59,594 nucleotides of DNA, from the IMG/VR virus record IMGVR_UViG_3300030055_000360, positions 1 to 59,594 of that record; one strand, written 5' to 3'. Source of the DNA: a virus. Shown one piece after another: positions 41,418 through 49,208 of this stretch. Position 1 is the first letter of the stretch. Every line of letters begins with the position of its first letter. Under the pieces are notes generated by a model. It had not been told where the DNA came from. It was given only the letters and a program-made list of their open reading frames with translations, and did not search any database. Both the position numbers and the translations under genes were made by a program.

Positions 41418-41834
41418 TTATTTTTCCTCCTTCACATAACATCTTGCTTCTTTTAGTACTTTATCAATATCTGATGCTCCGAGATTATAACCTAATGCAT
41501 ACATAACATCATCCATACTTACCTCTTGAAGTCCCCATTTAGGTTTTACGAGTTCATGTACAATTGTTACCTTTACTTTTGGATCCTCTGAAAAGCTTCT
41601 ATAAAAGTCTTCAAAACTGTTTTCATTGGTTTTATTTACTTCACTTATTTTTGAAGTTTCTTCAATAACCCTTGAGTCCACAAACAAATCAACTATTTCC
41701 TCTACTAAAATCTTATATATTTCAGTAGCCTTTTCTTCATGCTCTTTACGCTGCTCTGGTGTACCAAAACATTGAGATTTCTCAGAATTAAAATCAGATA
41801 AATAATTTAATATTGCTAATAACCTATCATTCAT
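41418..41834 (-). CDS. Phage early protein, 138 aa
   Basis: Encoded between the SMC-like ATPase and RecT, sharing one base with the former. Contents: LAILNYLSDFNSEKSQCFGT, HEEKATEIYKILVEEIVDLF, FEDFYRSFSEDPKVKVTIVH and a helical C-terminal end (MYALGYNLGASDIDKVLKEA). No known motif. Tight packing suggests a recombination accessory role. Confidence 0.55.
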   Translation of the reverse strand: MNDRLLAILNYLSDFNSEKSQCFGTPEQRKEHEEKATEIYKILVEEIVDLFVDSRVIEETSKISEVNKTNENSFEDFYRSFSEDPKVKVTIVHELVKPKWGLQEVSMDDVMYALGYNLGASDIDKVLKEARCYVKEEK

Positions 41835-43810
41835 TATTTTTCATTCTCCACTTTTAACTTCTTATCTTTACTTACTATTAAATTGATTATTTGACTATCT
41901 GTTGAAACTATCTGATTAATACTTTCTCTGTTATCTATAAAGATTGGAGCATTTACTTCATAAAATTCTGAAAGGGTATTAATAATCTCTATTCCTGCAT
42001 TTATTTGACTTGCAGTATTTGCATTACTAAATGGAACTCCATCTATTAGGGCCTCGCAACATTCATTAAGTCCACCATTTATTTGTTGGTCAAAAAGTTT
42101 GAATCTTACTGCTTTGAATTTAGAATTTATTCTCTCTTCCAATAATTCAACCTTTGTTCTTATGAACTCCTCACACAAAAAGTCATATCCTTCAAGTTTT
42201 GCAATCTCATTAGCTAGATTACGTTCCTCCTCCTGGAGCTCTTGAATTCTTTTTCTTAAAGTTTCATTAGTATCTTTTTGACCTAATGTCTTATTTATAT
42301 TTTCTAATTCTTTTTCTAAATTTAGTTTTCTATAAGCTAGTTCTGTATTGTCTGTAAATTTAAAGTTTGCTATTTTATCTTTAATTTCATTAATAGAATT
42401 AGTTAATTCCTGTTCGCCAGTAAAAGTTATTGTATTGTTAATATTTAATCTTTGTTTATCATTCTCTAATTGTTCTAGCTCTGATTTAAGCAGCTCCATT
42501 TTGGAGTTATATTCACTTAATTTCTCTTCGTAGTCTATTAGATTTTCACTATTTCCTTTAATTGAAGTCTCAAGTTGTTTTATTTTTTCTCCAAGTTCTT
42601 TACCTTGCTTATTTATTGAATTAATTTTCTTTGATTTTATCTCATCAAAATATCCTTGAGCATTGGCTCTGATTTCTTCTAGCTGTTCAACTTCATATTC
42701 TCTATGACATGTTGGACACAATTTCTCATTTTCATCAAATTCAAATAATATATTATATTCCTGGTTCCATTCTTCCCTTAGGCCTTGCTGCTTCTCCTTA
42801 TTAGTAGTAATTAATTCATTTGAAATTTTTATTGCGTCTTCTGCTTCAAACTTGTCTCTATTTAGGATTTCAACTTTATGTTCTAAGTTACTTATTTCAT
42901 ATTTTTTATCTGAAATCTTTATATTTAGTTCATTAAAAGGCTTATTTGCATTTTCTTTTGCTTGTGATGATTTACTACTATACTCTAATCTTAGATCTGA
43001 TAGTTGCTTTTCTAATTTCATCTTTTCAGAACCATTATCACCTGCAGCTATTTGTTTTGATAACATATCAATGCCACCCTGAATTGTTACTTTTCTAGCC
43101 TCTAAAATTTTAAAATTTTCTTCAACTATGGAATTGTTACATTCATCAATCCTAAAAGGAATTGATTCTTTATCTTTACTATATTTAGATATCTGAGCCT
43201 TTACTTTCTTTCTATAATCTTCTATTGGAGTATTATCTGATAATAGCTGCTCTAATGGCTTTAATTCTTTTTTATAGTTAATTACATTATCTTGATCAAT
43301 ATCACCAATAATCTCTAATAATATCTCCCTTTGCTTTTTCCACTCTATACTGTTAAAATAGAGTGGATTAGATAATAACTTAAAGGCATTATCCGCCAAG
43401 ATATTTGTAACCTTTTCGTTATATTCTTTTTGTTTAGCTGGGACTTGGTTGATATAATAAGTTGTTTCATGACCTGAGAAAACTTTATCTGCTAGTCCTT
43501 TTTTCTTTGTCCATTTCTCTGTAAAAATTCTTTGAAGTGTTATTTCTTCACCATTTACATCTAATACTCCAATTACGCTATGCTCTAATCCATGTAATGC
43601 TTCTCCATCAGGACCTAATGTTTTTATTTCAAAGTCTTTTCTATCTTTACTGTCCTTCCCAAATAGTAACCAACAAAAGCTATCAAATATTGTTGTCTTT
43701 CCTGTTGCATTTTCTCCTAAGATATTTGTTATAGTCTCAAAATCAACTACCAAATCCTTAATACCTTTAAAATTTTTAAGAGTTACTTCTTTTATTAATA
43801 TGTTTTTCAT
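41834..43810 (-). CDS. SbcC/RecF-like AAA ATPase with CxxC hook
   Basis: A 658-residue SMC-like ATPase. Walker A GENATGKT at 32-39 in the context LKNFKGIKDLVVDF; a long coiled coil at about 205-545 is broken by a CPTC zinc-hook-like motif at 365-368 (NEKLCPTCHREYE), as in Rad50/SbcC. A Walker B-like end is found near APIFIDNRESINQI. It lacks a fused nuclease, but lies upstream of RecT and an MBL-fold protein that could act as nuclease partner. It is probably part of the phage recombination machine processing DNA ends. Confidence 0.85.
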   Translation of the reverse strand: MKNILIKEVTLKNFKGIKDLVVDFETITNILGENATGKTTIFDSFCWLLFGKDSKDRKDFEIKTLGPDGEALHGLEHSVIGVLDVNGEEITLQRIFTEKWTKKKGLADKVFSGHETTYYINQVPAKQKEYNEKVTNILADNAFKLLSNPLYFNSIEWKKQREILLEIIGDIDQDNVINYKKELKPLEQLLSDNTPIEDYRKKVKAQISKYSKDKESIPFRIDECNNSIVEENFKILEARKVTIQGGIDMLSKQIAAGDNGSEKMKLEKQLSDLRLEYSSKSSQAKENANKPFNELNIKISDKKYEISNLEHKVEILNRDKFEAEDAIKISNELITTNKEKQQGLREEWNQEYNILFEFDENEKLCPTCHREYEVEQLEEIRANAQGYFDEIKSKKINSINKQGKELGEKIKQLETSIKGNSENLIDYEEKLSEYNSKMELLKSELEQLENDKQRLNINNTITFTGEQELTNSINEIKDKIANFKFTDNTELAYRKLNLEKELENINKTLGQKDTNETLRKRIQELQEEERNLANEIAKLEGYDFLCEEFIRTKVELLEERINSKFKAVRFKLFDQQINGGLNECCEALIDGVPFSNANTASQINAGIEIINTLSEFYEVNAPIFIDNRESINQIVSTDSQIINLIVSKDKKLKVENEK

Positions 43811-44133
43811 AATATCCCCCTTGCTCTTCTTACTTTTTGAACTTCTTCTTCTATGATTTCTCTTAATGATTTATTAGTTCCAATATCACCTCTTTCAAGC
43901 GTTGCGTTTACTACTCTATCTAATGCATCTAAGGTATTTTGCATATTGGTTGTAACTGTTCTTGAAAATGTCTTTGCACATAAAGCACAAATTCTAATAT
44001 ATTCTTTTAAATTAGTTGTCTTTCCAAAATGAATTCTATTAAATTTGATATCATCATCTGTCATAGTTATTATTTCTGTAAATTCTTCTTTAGTTATTTC
44101 TGATTTAAGTAACTCTAAAAATAAAAGAAACAT
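43807..44133 (-). CDS. Phage early protein, 108 aa
   Basis: Starts MFLLFLELLKSEITKEEFTE; the rest is helical (IRICALCAKTFSRTVTTNMQ, LDALDRVVNATLERGDIGTN) and ends in a basic segment (EEVQKVRRARGIL). It overlaps the ATPase start by 4 bases. Family unknown. Confidence 0.55.
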   Translation of the reverse strand: MFLLFLELLKSEITKEEFTEIITMTDDDIKFNRIHFGKTTNLKEYIRICALCAKTFSRTVTTNMQNTLDALDRVVNATLERGDIGTNKSLREIIEEEVQKVRRARGIL

Positions 44134-44143
44134 TTTCTCACCC

Positions 44144-44302
44144 CTACTCTAAATTTAAAAGTCCATCATTACCATATTTAATAAGTGCATCAATTTGATT
44201 GCTTGGATGAATGTTTATTGCATCCTCAACAAGCATGTCCATTAGTTTTCCTTGAATTTCTTTTTCATGTTCTTCATTTTTAAAAATCCAAACTGCTTTC
44301 AT
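44144..44302 (-). CDS. Small phage early protein, 52 aa
   Basis: ATG at 44302 (overlapping the TAA of the upstream regulator as TAATG), stop TAG at 44144-44146, RBS GGAGGG 7 bases before ATG. It reads MKAVWIFKNEEHEKEIQGKL then MDMLVEDAINIHPSNQIDAL and IKYGNDGLLNLE. Intact and well spaced within the operon. Function unknown. Confidence 0.6.
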   Translation of the reverse strand: MKAVWIFKNEEHEKEIQGKLMDMLVEDAINIHPSNQIDALIKYGNDGLLNLE

Positions 44303-44808
44303 TAAGTATCCCTCCTACAATTAATTATTAAGTGTTTTTCAGCCCATAGCTTTAATGCTTGTGACTTAGCTGATATTTCATCTAATGTATCTATTATTTC
44401 TTTTAATTTTGGAACCTCATCTTCAGTTATTTGACCATCTTCTGTTATATCAATTAGTGAATCTTTTATTTTATCTATGCTTGTACCATTTAAAACCGAA
44501 AGTATTTGAATCGTTAATCTTTCAATTTCACAAATTTTAATTTGTGGTATTGTTTGTTTTCCTAATGGACATAAGTTTGAACAATAGTAGTTGTTTAGTT
44601 CTGGAGTATTATAAGTATCTGAAATTAAAAGTACTTCTTCAGGATATGGATTCAAACTTCCCAGCTCTATTCGTGCTAGTCTTGTACGATCTATTCCTAT
44701 CTTTTCTGATGCACCTTCTCTACTATTTAAACAATCATTAAACTTTGATGCTTCCATTCGTGCTTGATAAAATACATTATCAATAGCTTTTGTGGCTTTC
44801 CTAGACAT
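44302..44808 (-). CDS. HTH (XRE-like) phage regulator, 168 aa
   Basis: N-terminal HTH with CLNSREGASEKIGIDRTRLA and RIELGSLNPYPEEVLLISD, followed by a C/C pair (YYCSNLCPLGKQT) that is common in this clostridial phage regulator type, and an acidic, helical C-terminal part (KDSLIDITEDGQITEDEVPK). It is the second gene of the early operon after the Cro-like gene. It could help choose between lytic and lysogenic paths. RBS GAAGGCGA. Confidence 0.7.
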   Translation of the reverse strand: MSRKATKAIDNVFYQARMEASKFNDCLNSREGASEKIGIDRTRLARIELGSLNPYPEEVLLISDTYNTPELNNYYCSNLCPLGKQTIPQIKICEIERLTIQILSVLNGTSIDKIKDSLIDITEDGQITEDEVPKLKEIIDTLDEISAKSQALKLWAEKHLIINCRRDT

Positions 44809-44861
44809 TTATTTCGCCTTCTTTCAATCTTATAATTAATTAGTAAATTATTTTTTGTTCT

Positions 44862-45065
44862 CTATGTGTGAACAACATCTTTAAAAAAAAGATTATCAAT
44901 TGAAGTGTTAAGTAATAATGATATCTTCTTCGCTGCTATTACTGAAACTCCTCTCTTACTGTTTTCAATCATATTATAGGTACTTACTGCAATACCTAAT
45001 TTTTCTGCCATTTGTAATTGTGTTAATCCCACCTTTTCCCTATACTCTTTCATAGCATTATTCAT
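44862..45065 (-). CDS. Cro-like XRE transcriptional regulator, 67 aa
   Basis: A single HTH_3-type domain: REKVGLTQLQMAEKLGIAVS, TYNMIENSKRGVSVIAAKKI, SLLLNTSIDNLFFKDVVH. It is the first gene under the strong minus-strand early promoter and divergent from the CI-like repressor, so it most likely competes for the same palindromic operators. RBS GGAGGAGG, short spacing to ATG. Confidence 0.85.
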   Translation of the reverse strand: MNNAMKEYREKVGLTQLQMAEKLGIAVSTYNMIENSKRGVSVIAAKKISLLLNTSIDNLFFKDVVHT

Positions 45066-45083
45066 TTAACCTCCTCCTTTCCG

Positions 45084-45221
45084 TTCTCATATTGTGAACT
45101 TTATGTTTTTATTATAATGTCACATTTCGTGAATGTCAATATAATTTTTCACATTTTGTGAAAACATGTTTATATATACAATATTTTTGGTACAATATAA
45201 TTAATTTCACAAATAGTGAAA
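45084..45221. promoter_or_regulatory. Four operator-like palindromes of the immunity switch
   Basis: Four copies of a TTTCACA-N3-TGTGAAA-type palindrome: 45084-45098 (TTCTCATATTGTGAA), 45119-45133 (GTCACATTTCGTGAA), 45147-45163 (perfect, TTTCACATTTTGTGAAA) and 45205-45221 (TTTCACAAATAGTGAAA). The second fills the spacer of the early promoter; the fourth overlaps the probable start region of the repressor transcript. They are the expected binding sites for the Cro-like and CI-like regulators. Confidence 0.75.
45111..45139 (-). promoter_or_regulatory. Early lytic promoter (perfect consensus)
   Basis: On the minus strand TTGACA (45134-45139) is followed by a 17-base spacer and TATAAT (45111-45116), an exact match to the housekeeping sigma consensus. 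The operator palindrome at 45119-45133 lies in the spacer, so repressor binding would block polymerase directly. It drives the Cro-like gene and the early operon. Confidence 0.85.
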
Positions 45222-45237
45222 AAGGGGTGAGAAAACT

Positions 45238-45660
45238 GTGAACTTAGGTGAACGATTAAAACAATTAAGATTGCAAAAACAGATTTCACAAACTGACTTA
45301 GCAAGACATTTCAACATCGCTAGAAGCACACTTTCACAATATGAGTCAAATACTAGGACGCCAAGTGATGAAATGAAACTAAAATTCGCTGAATATTATA
45401 ATGTCTCTATCGACTACTTACTTGGTAAAATCGATACTACTGTAAATGAATTAACTGCTAAAGATAAAAAAGACATCCAAAAAGACCTAAAAAACATAAT
45501 GGATGACTACAGAGAACAAAAAGATGGAACAAAATATTACAATGGCGTAGAACTCCAGGATCAAGATTTTGATTACCTAGAGCTTGCCATGCAAGTTGCA
45601 CTCGAAAAAATAAAAGTGAAAAACAAAGAAAAATATACACCGAAGAAATTTAAGAAATAG
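45238..45660 (+). CDS. CI-like phage repressor (XRE HTH)
   Basis: A 140-residue repressor with a GTG start, 6 bases after GGGGTGAG. HTH at residues 5-60: LGERLKQLRLQKQISQTDLA, RHFNIARSTLSQYESNTRTP, SDEMKLKFAEYYNVSIDYLL. The rest is a helical, charged C-terminal segment without the S24 peptidase domain of lambda CI, so it would be inactivated through the adjacent ImmA metallopeptidase, as in B. subtilis ICEBs1 and phage phi105. It faces the Cro-like gene across the operators. Confidence 0.88.
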   Translation: MNLGERLKQLRLQKQISQTDLARHFNIARSTLSQYESNTRTPSDEMKLKFAEYYNVSIDYLLGKIDTTVNELTAKDKKDIQKDLKNIMDDYREQKDGTKYYNGVELQDQDFDYLELAMQVALEKIKVKNKEKYTPKKFKK

Positions 45661-45671
45661 GTGGGATTAAT

Positions 45672-46124
45672 TTGAGTGGGGATTATATAAGAAAAGCTAT
45701 TAAAAAACTAAAGAAGAAATACAATACTTCGTCCCCTTCTGAATTAGCAGAATGCCTAGATATTACTGTAATTATTCAACCTTTGGGTAATGTTTGGGGG
45801 ATGTATAAATATATAAACAGAAACAAAGTCATCTTTATTAATTCACTTTTATCTGAAATTGAAAGACGCTTTGTTTTGACTCATGAAATTGGACATGCAG
45901 TACTGCATCCAAGATCTTCATGCTACTTTATAAATGAACATAATTATGTTAGCAAGATTAAATCGGAATATGAGGCTAATATGTTTGCTGCTGAGTTTTT
46001 GATTGATGATGTATCAGTGGATCAGGTGAAATTGGAAGGATTGTCGTTAGATCAACTAGCTAGTAGCTATTATGTTCCGGTTGAAATTATGAAGTTGAAA
46101 TTTAATAATGGTAATTTAAGCTGA
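45672..46124 (+). CDS. immA: ImmA/IrrE-family metallopeptidase
   Basis: A 150-residue zinc peptidase with TTG start (RBS GGTGGG, 6 bases upstream). The HExxH motif is HEIGH at 71-75 in LTHEIGHAVLHP, followed by the third ligand region YEANMFAAEFLID near 112-124. It is expected to cleave the CI-like repressor encoded just upstream and thereby trigger induction. A 3' copy fragment lies 360 bases downstream (46487-46669). Confidence 0.9.
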   Translation: MSGDYIRKAIKKLKKKYNTSSPSELAECLDITVIIQPLGNVWGMYKYINRNKVIFINSLLSEIERRFVLTHEIGHAVLHPRSSCYFINEHNYVSKIKSEYEANMFAAEFLIDDVSVDQVKLEGLSLDQLASSYYVPVEIMKLKFNNGNLS

Positions 46125-46166
46125 TATTATAAAGATTTCAATATATGGACGATTTTTATAATATCA
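46122..46166 (+). terminator. Terminator of the repressor-immA transcript
   Basis: TGATATTATAAA and TTTATAATATCA form a perfect 12-bp stem with a 21-base loop; TGA in the 5' arm is the immA stop codon. A T-rich stretch (CTTTTTATTTTC) follows. Confidence 0.65.
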
Positions 46167-46183
46167 ATAGCTTTTTATTTTCT

Positions 46184-46485
46184 TTTACTTTATTTTTATT
46201 TACTTTACTTTTCTTTGTGTCATTAATCTCAGATTTATCGGAGTTAATCTCGGATTTACTCAAGTTTTTCTCGGATTTATTTATTTTAGAGTTCACTTTA
46301 ACAAAGCTTTGAGTCTAACTTTTTTTAAATTCAAAACTTTGTGATTTCTACAGTTCTTTTTGAAGCTCTATTTTTAATAGCTTCTTGAAATCTGCGCTGT
46401 ATTCCGACGGAGGTTAGAACCTTGTCCGACTTGAAAAGTGTATCGTTAAACAGTGACCGTTCAAATAAGAAGTTCTTAATCTGCT
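46184..46485 (-). pseudogene. Remnant of a second replisome-organiser gene
   Basis: About 300 bases that align, mostly base for base, with 39249-39551 in the intact replisome-organiser gene (for example the shared blocks ATCTGCGCTGTATTCCGACG and TTGTCCGACTTGAAAAGTGT). In this copy the Trp codon of the region KFWLLEKNE has become TGA, and both ends are missing. It lacks an RBS and cannot be translated as the full protein. It ends sharply at 46485, where a fragment of immA begins. Confidence 0.85.
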
Positions 46486-46486
46486 C

Positions 46487-46669
46487 AACAACTATATTAA
46501 CATAATTAACCCTGAATATGAAGCTAATTTGCTTGCTGCTGAGTTTTTAATTGATGATATAGCTGTGGATAAGCTTGATTTGGATGGACTTTCTTTGGAG
46601 CAGTTGGCTAGGAGCTATTATGTTCCAGTTGAGATTATGAAGTTAAAATTTAAAAATGTAAATCCTTAA
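46487..46669 (+). pseudogene. 3' remnant of a second immA gene
   Basis: An open but promoterless segment that encodes NYINIINPEYEANLLAAEFL then IDDIAVDKLDLDGLSLEQLA and RSYYVPVEIMKLKFKNVNP before a TAA. It matches the C-terminal 55 residues of the intact ImmA (EYEANMFAAEFLIDD ... YYVPVEIMKLKFNN) at about two thirds identity, but lacks the HEIGH region. So it derives from a different immA allele, left here by recombination. A partly paired region at 46729-46772 (AAAGGAA ... TTCCTTT) separates it from the next gene. Confidence 0.85.
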
Positions 46670-46805
46670 TAGTTATTCATTTATACTTGTGACACTTTAA
46701 TCAATTTTTATGTTATCCATCACTAATAGAAAGGAAAGACTATAGCATTTTTGTGACCTAGCCCTTCCTTTAATTTATAATCTATATTATTATGTAACCA
46801 TTTTA

Positions 46806-47594
46806 CTAATTATCCTGTTCTTTTTTTTCTTTTATACTTTTTTTTAATAAAATCATAGCAAGTACATATTCTAATATCTGAACTTTTTGCTTCATTTCTA
46901 AAATCTCTGTTGGACTCACTTCATTTTCTAGACTTGTACCATGTGCTATGGAATTACGTTTCCTTAATAATTCATCAAGAAAAGTTTGGAATAATCCTTT
47001 TTTACCTTTTTTAGCCGATAAATCAATATTAAATTCATTTATATTTATAGAATATGGATATTCTTTACATCCCATTAATAGTTGTTCACTTAAATTACTT
47101 ATTAATTTTTCCGTTTCCTCACTATCATTTTCAAATACAATATTTACTTTTGATTTTTCTATACTTTCAAAAAAATTATTAACTCCAAATTTCAAACACA
47201 TCTTATCTATTACGCTTGGAGATGGATTCTTGTTATTTTCAAACAAAAATGGTTGTAATAAAAATTTTGTATCCAACTCATCCAATACTTTTATTAATTC
47301 ATTAGCTTTCCCACCCTTGTTTTCAATATCTATAAAAGAGCTACAAAAAGTCATTTTTAATTCAGTAGGTGCATTACGAAACTTTGAAAATTTATTTATA
47401 TCATTTAATATAACTTTCACTGCTTCTTTTATAAATCCTTCTAGATTTGCTGAAGTTAATACAACTGCAGATCTACATAAAACATTATAAACTTTTTCAT
47501 TATCTGAATTTTTTTTAGCTTCTTCTGCCAGTATATCTATTTCAGCCCATCTATTAGGAATTGACTGAAAAAAATCATATGCAAATGTATTCAT
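46806..47594 (-). CDS. HEPN-family nuclease (MAE_28990-like), DUF262 partner
   Basis: A 262-residue helical protein of the MAE_28990/MAE_18760-like HEPN type. The HEPN ribonuclease motif RNxxxH is present as RNSIAH at 213-218 in LRKRNSIAHGTS, followed by a long C-terminal helix. The N-terminal part (RWAEIDILAEEAKKNSDNEK, RSAVVLTSANLEGFIKEAVK) is the typical entry of the family. It overlaps the DUF262 gene upstream by one base, so the two form a couplet. HEPN proteins often act as RNA-cutting effectors in toxin-antitoxin and anti-phage systems; the target here is unknown. Confidence 0.8.
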   Translation of the reverse strand: MNTFAYDFFQSIPNRWAEIDILAEEAKKNSDNEKVYNVLCRSAVVLTSANLEGFIKEAVKVILNDINKFSKFRNAPTELKMTFCSSFIDIENKGGKANELIKVLDELDTKFLLQPFLFENNKNPSPSVIDKMCLKFGVNNFFESIEKSKVNIVFENDSEETEKLISNLSEQLLMGCKEYPYSININEFNIDLSAKKGKKGLFQTFLDELLRKRNSIAHGTSLENEVSPTEILEMKQKVQILEYVLAMILLKKSIKEKKEQDN

Positions 47595-48703
47595 TACTTC
47601 AATGCCTCTTTTGCCATCTGTATCCTAGTTCTGACCTTTTCTTTATCATTTACACTACCATTTATTGATTCAGAAAAAGCTTTATCTGAAAAAAGTTTTT
47701 TGAAATTATCTATTTTAGAATCAGCAATTCTATCTTTTTTTAAATCGATTGTTGTCGCAACTCCAATAGCTAATGAATCGAATACAGCAGCATTAAAATT
47801 TGATACCTTTTTATATTTGCCATCTTCAAATTTATATTTAGCAAATGCTAATTCACCAAAAGAATTATATATTATTCTCATAGTATTTATAAATCTCTTA
47901 CTCATTTGATCTAACTTTGTTTTATTTAGTTTATTGAATTTTTCCATTTCATCGGATAAAAATTTCTTAAATCCTTTCTTTATGTTATCATAATTATCAT
48001 TATCTAAAGAAAAAAATCTTAATACTAATTCTACATCTTCCATTTTTTTCACTTTAGTATTATCATCTGCATTCTTTTCTTTAATATTTAATAGCTTTAT
48101 GAAATTTTTATCAGTTGCTAAAACTTTTATAGTATCGTTAAATTTTCCTCTATATATAGCATTTCTTAGTTCCTGTGCAGTTAATTCAACCGAACCAGAA
48201 TTTAATCTTTCAAAGATATCATATTTTACTAGAGGATCAATTGTTGAATCAATTCTCAAACACTTTATAGTTCGTTCTTCTAATCTTCTTATTAAAAAGG
48301 GCGGTAAATCCTTATATAAACTTCCATTTAAATCTTTTAAAACCTCTAAATCAGTTAATTCAAAATTATTATTCATATATTCACTTATTGCGGTTAGTCT
48401 TTGTTGTCCATCTATCACTGAATATCTTGCAATGTCATCTTGTAGTTCTACATCAACATCCACATCTTCTGATAAATATATAACTGGTATAGGAATATTT
48501 AAAATTAAACTCTCTATTAATTTAGAAGATATTTCTTTTCCCCATCTATGATTTCTTTGATAATCAGGATTTAATTTAATATAACCTTTATTTATTTTTT
48601 TTACTAATGTCTCCAAATCATATTCTATAGTTTGTGTCTTTACAGTTCTTTCTTTTGCAATTTTTTGCAGAACATCTAATTTAAACTTTAATGTCTCAGA
48701 CAT
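47594..48703 (-). CDS. DUF262 (GmrSD N-terminal-like) protein, HEPN partner
   Basis: A 369-residue protein. DUF262 features: INKGYIKLNPDYQRNHRWG at 37-54, LIESLILNIPIPVIYLSED, and the family's DGQQR box at 98-102 (SVIDGQQRLTAISE), which in related proteins such as GmrSD, BrxU and SspE supports nucleotide binding/hydrolysis. ERLNSGSVELTAQELRNAI near 165 is also typical. No DUF1607/HNH effector domain is fused; the HEPN protein downstream may serve as the effector. RBS GGAGG, and a promoter at 48753-48782. Confidence 0.85.
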   Translation of the reverse strand: MSETLKFKLDVLQKIAKERTVKTQTIEYDLETLVKKINKGYIKLNPDYQRNHRWGKEISSKLIESLILNIPIPVIYLSEDVDVDVELQDDIARYSVIDGQQRLTAISEYMNNNFELTDLEVLKDLNGSLYKDLPPFLIRRLEERTIKCLRIDSTIDPLVKYDIFERLNSGSVELTAQELRNAIYRGKFNDTIKVLATDKNFIKLLNIKEKNADDNTKVKKMEDVELVLRFFSLDNDNYDNIKKGFKKFLSDEMEKFNKLNKTKLDQMSKRFINTMRIIYNSFGELAFAKYKFEDGKYKKVSNFNAAVFDSLAIGVATTIDLKKDRIADSKIDNFKKLFSDKAFSESINGSVNDKEKVRTRIQMAKEALK

Positions 48704-49196
48704 AAAATAACCTCCAAGTATTCATTTACTTTTCCTTAAACAATCTATGACCATTATATTGCTTATAATGACTTTACTTCAATATAAATTATAAATTAAC
48801 TTTATTGAAATTCTCTATTTATTAGTGATACTATTCATCACAGTATATTCTAAACTTTAATAAATTATATATGTACTTTCTCATTATCTGCGCTTAACTT
48901 GCTATTATATACAGATACTGAGTCTATGAAAAATAGACATTTAAACTTTTAGTATTATCATCCAATTTATTTTCTATGCACATTTTTCTGTTCTATGTTG
49001 TTATTTAAGACTCATATGTTTATTGTAAAATAATATCAATAATAAATGGTTTCATAGAACTATCTATTTTAAACATCAAATTGATAATATGAATACCTAT
49101 TTAAATGAGTCTAGCAAATAATCTAGTTAGCTATTGTGATTGATTACAATCTTACCAGATTATATTTTAATCAATTTAAAATTTTTCAGTTAACTA
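48704..49196. other. Intergenic region between two DUF262 operons
   Basis: A gene-free stretch of about 490 bases, very A+T-rich. It contains the promoter of the DUF262/HEPN operon near its left end (48753-48782) and the hairpin of the OLD-like gene at its right end. In the middle I see no intact open frame, RNA gene or clear repeat. Confidence 0.5.
48753..48782 (-). promoter_or_regulatory. Promoter of DUF262/HEPN operon
   Basis: On the minus strand TTGAAG (48777-48782) and TATAAT (48753-48758) with an 18-base spacer. It lies about 50 bases before the DUF262 start, so the pair can be expressed independently of phage early control, as expected for defence cargo. Confidence 0.65.
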
Positions 49197-49208
49197 TTAT
49201 TCTGAAAA
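49183..49208 (-). terminator. Weak hairpin at the end of the OLD-like gene
   Basis: On the minus strand TTTTCAG-loop-CTGAAAA (7 bp) followed by ATTTTAAATT. The TAA of the OLD-like gene falls in the loop. The T-tract is short, so strength is doubtful. Confidence 0.4.
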
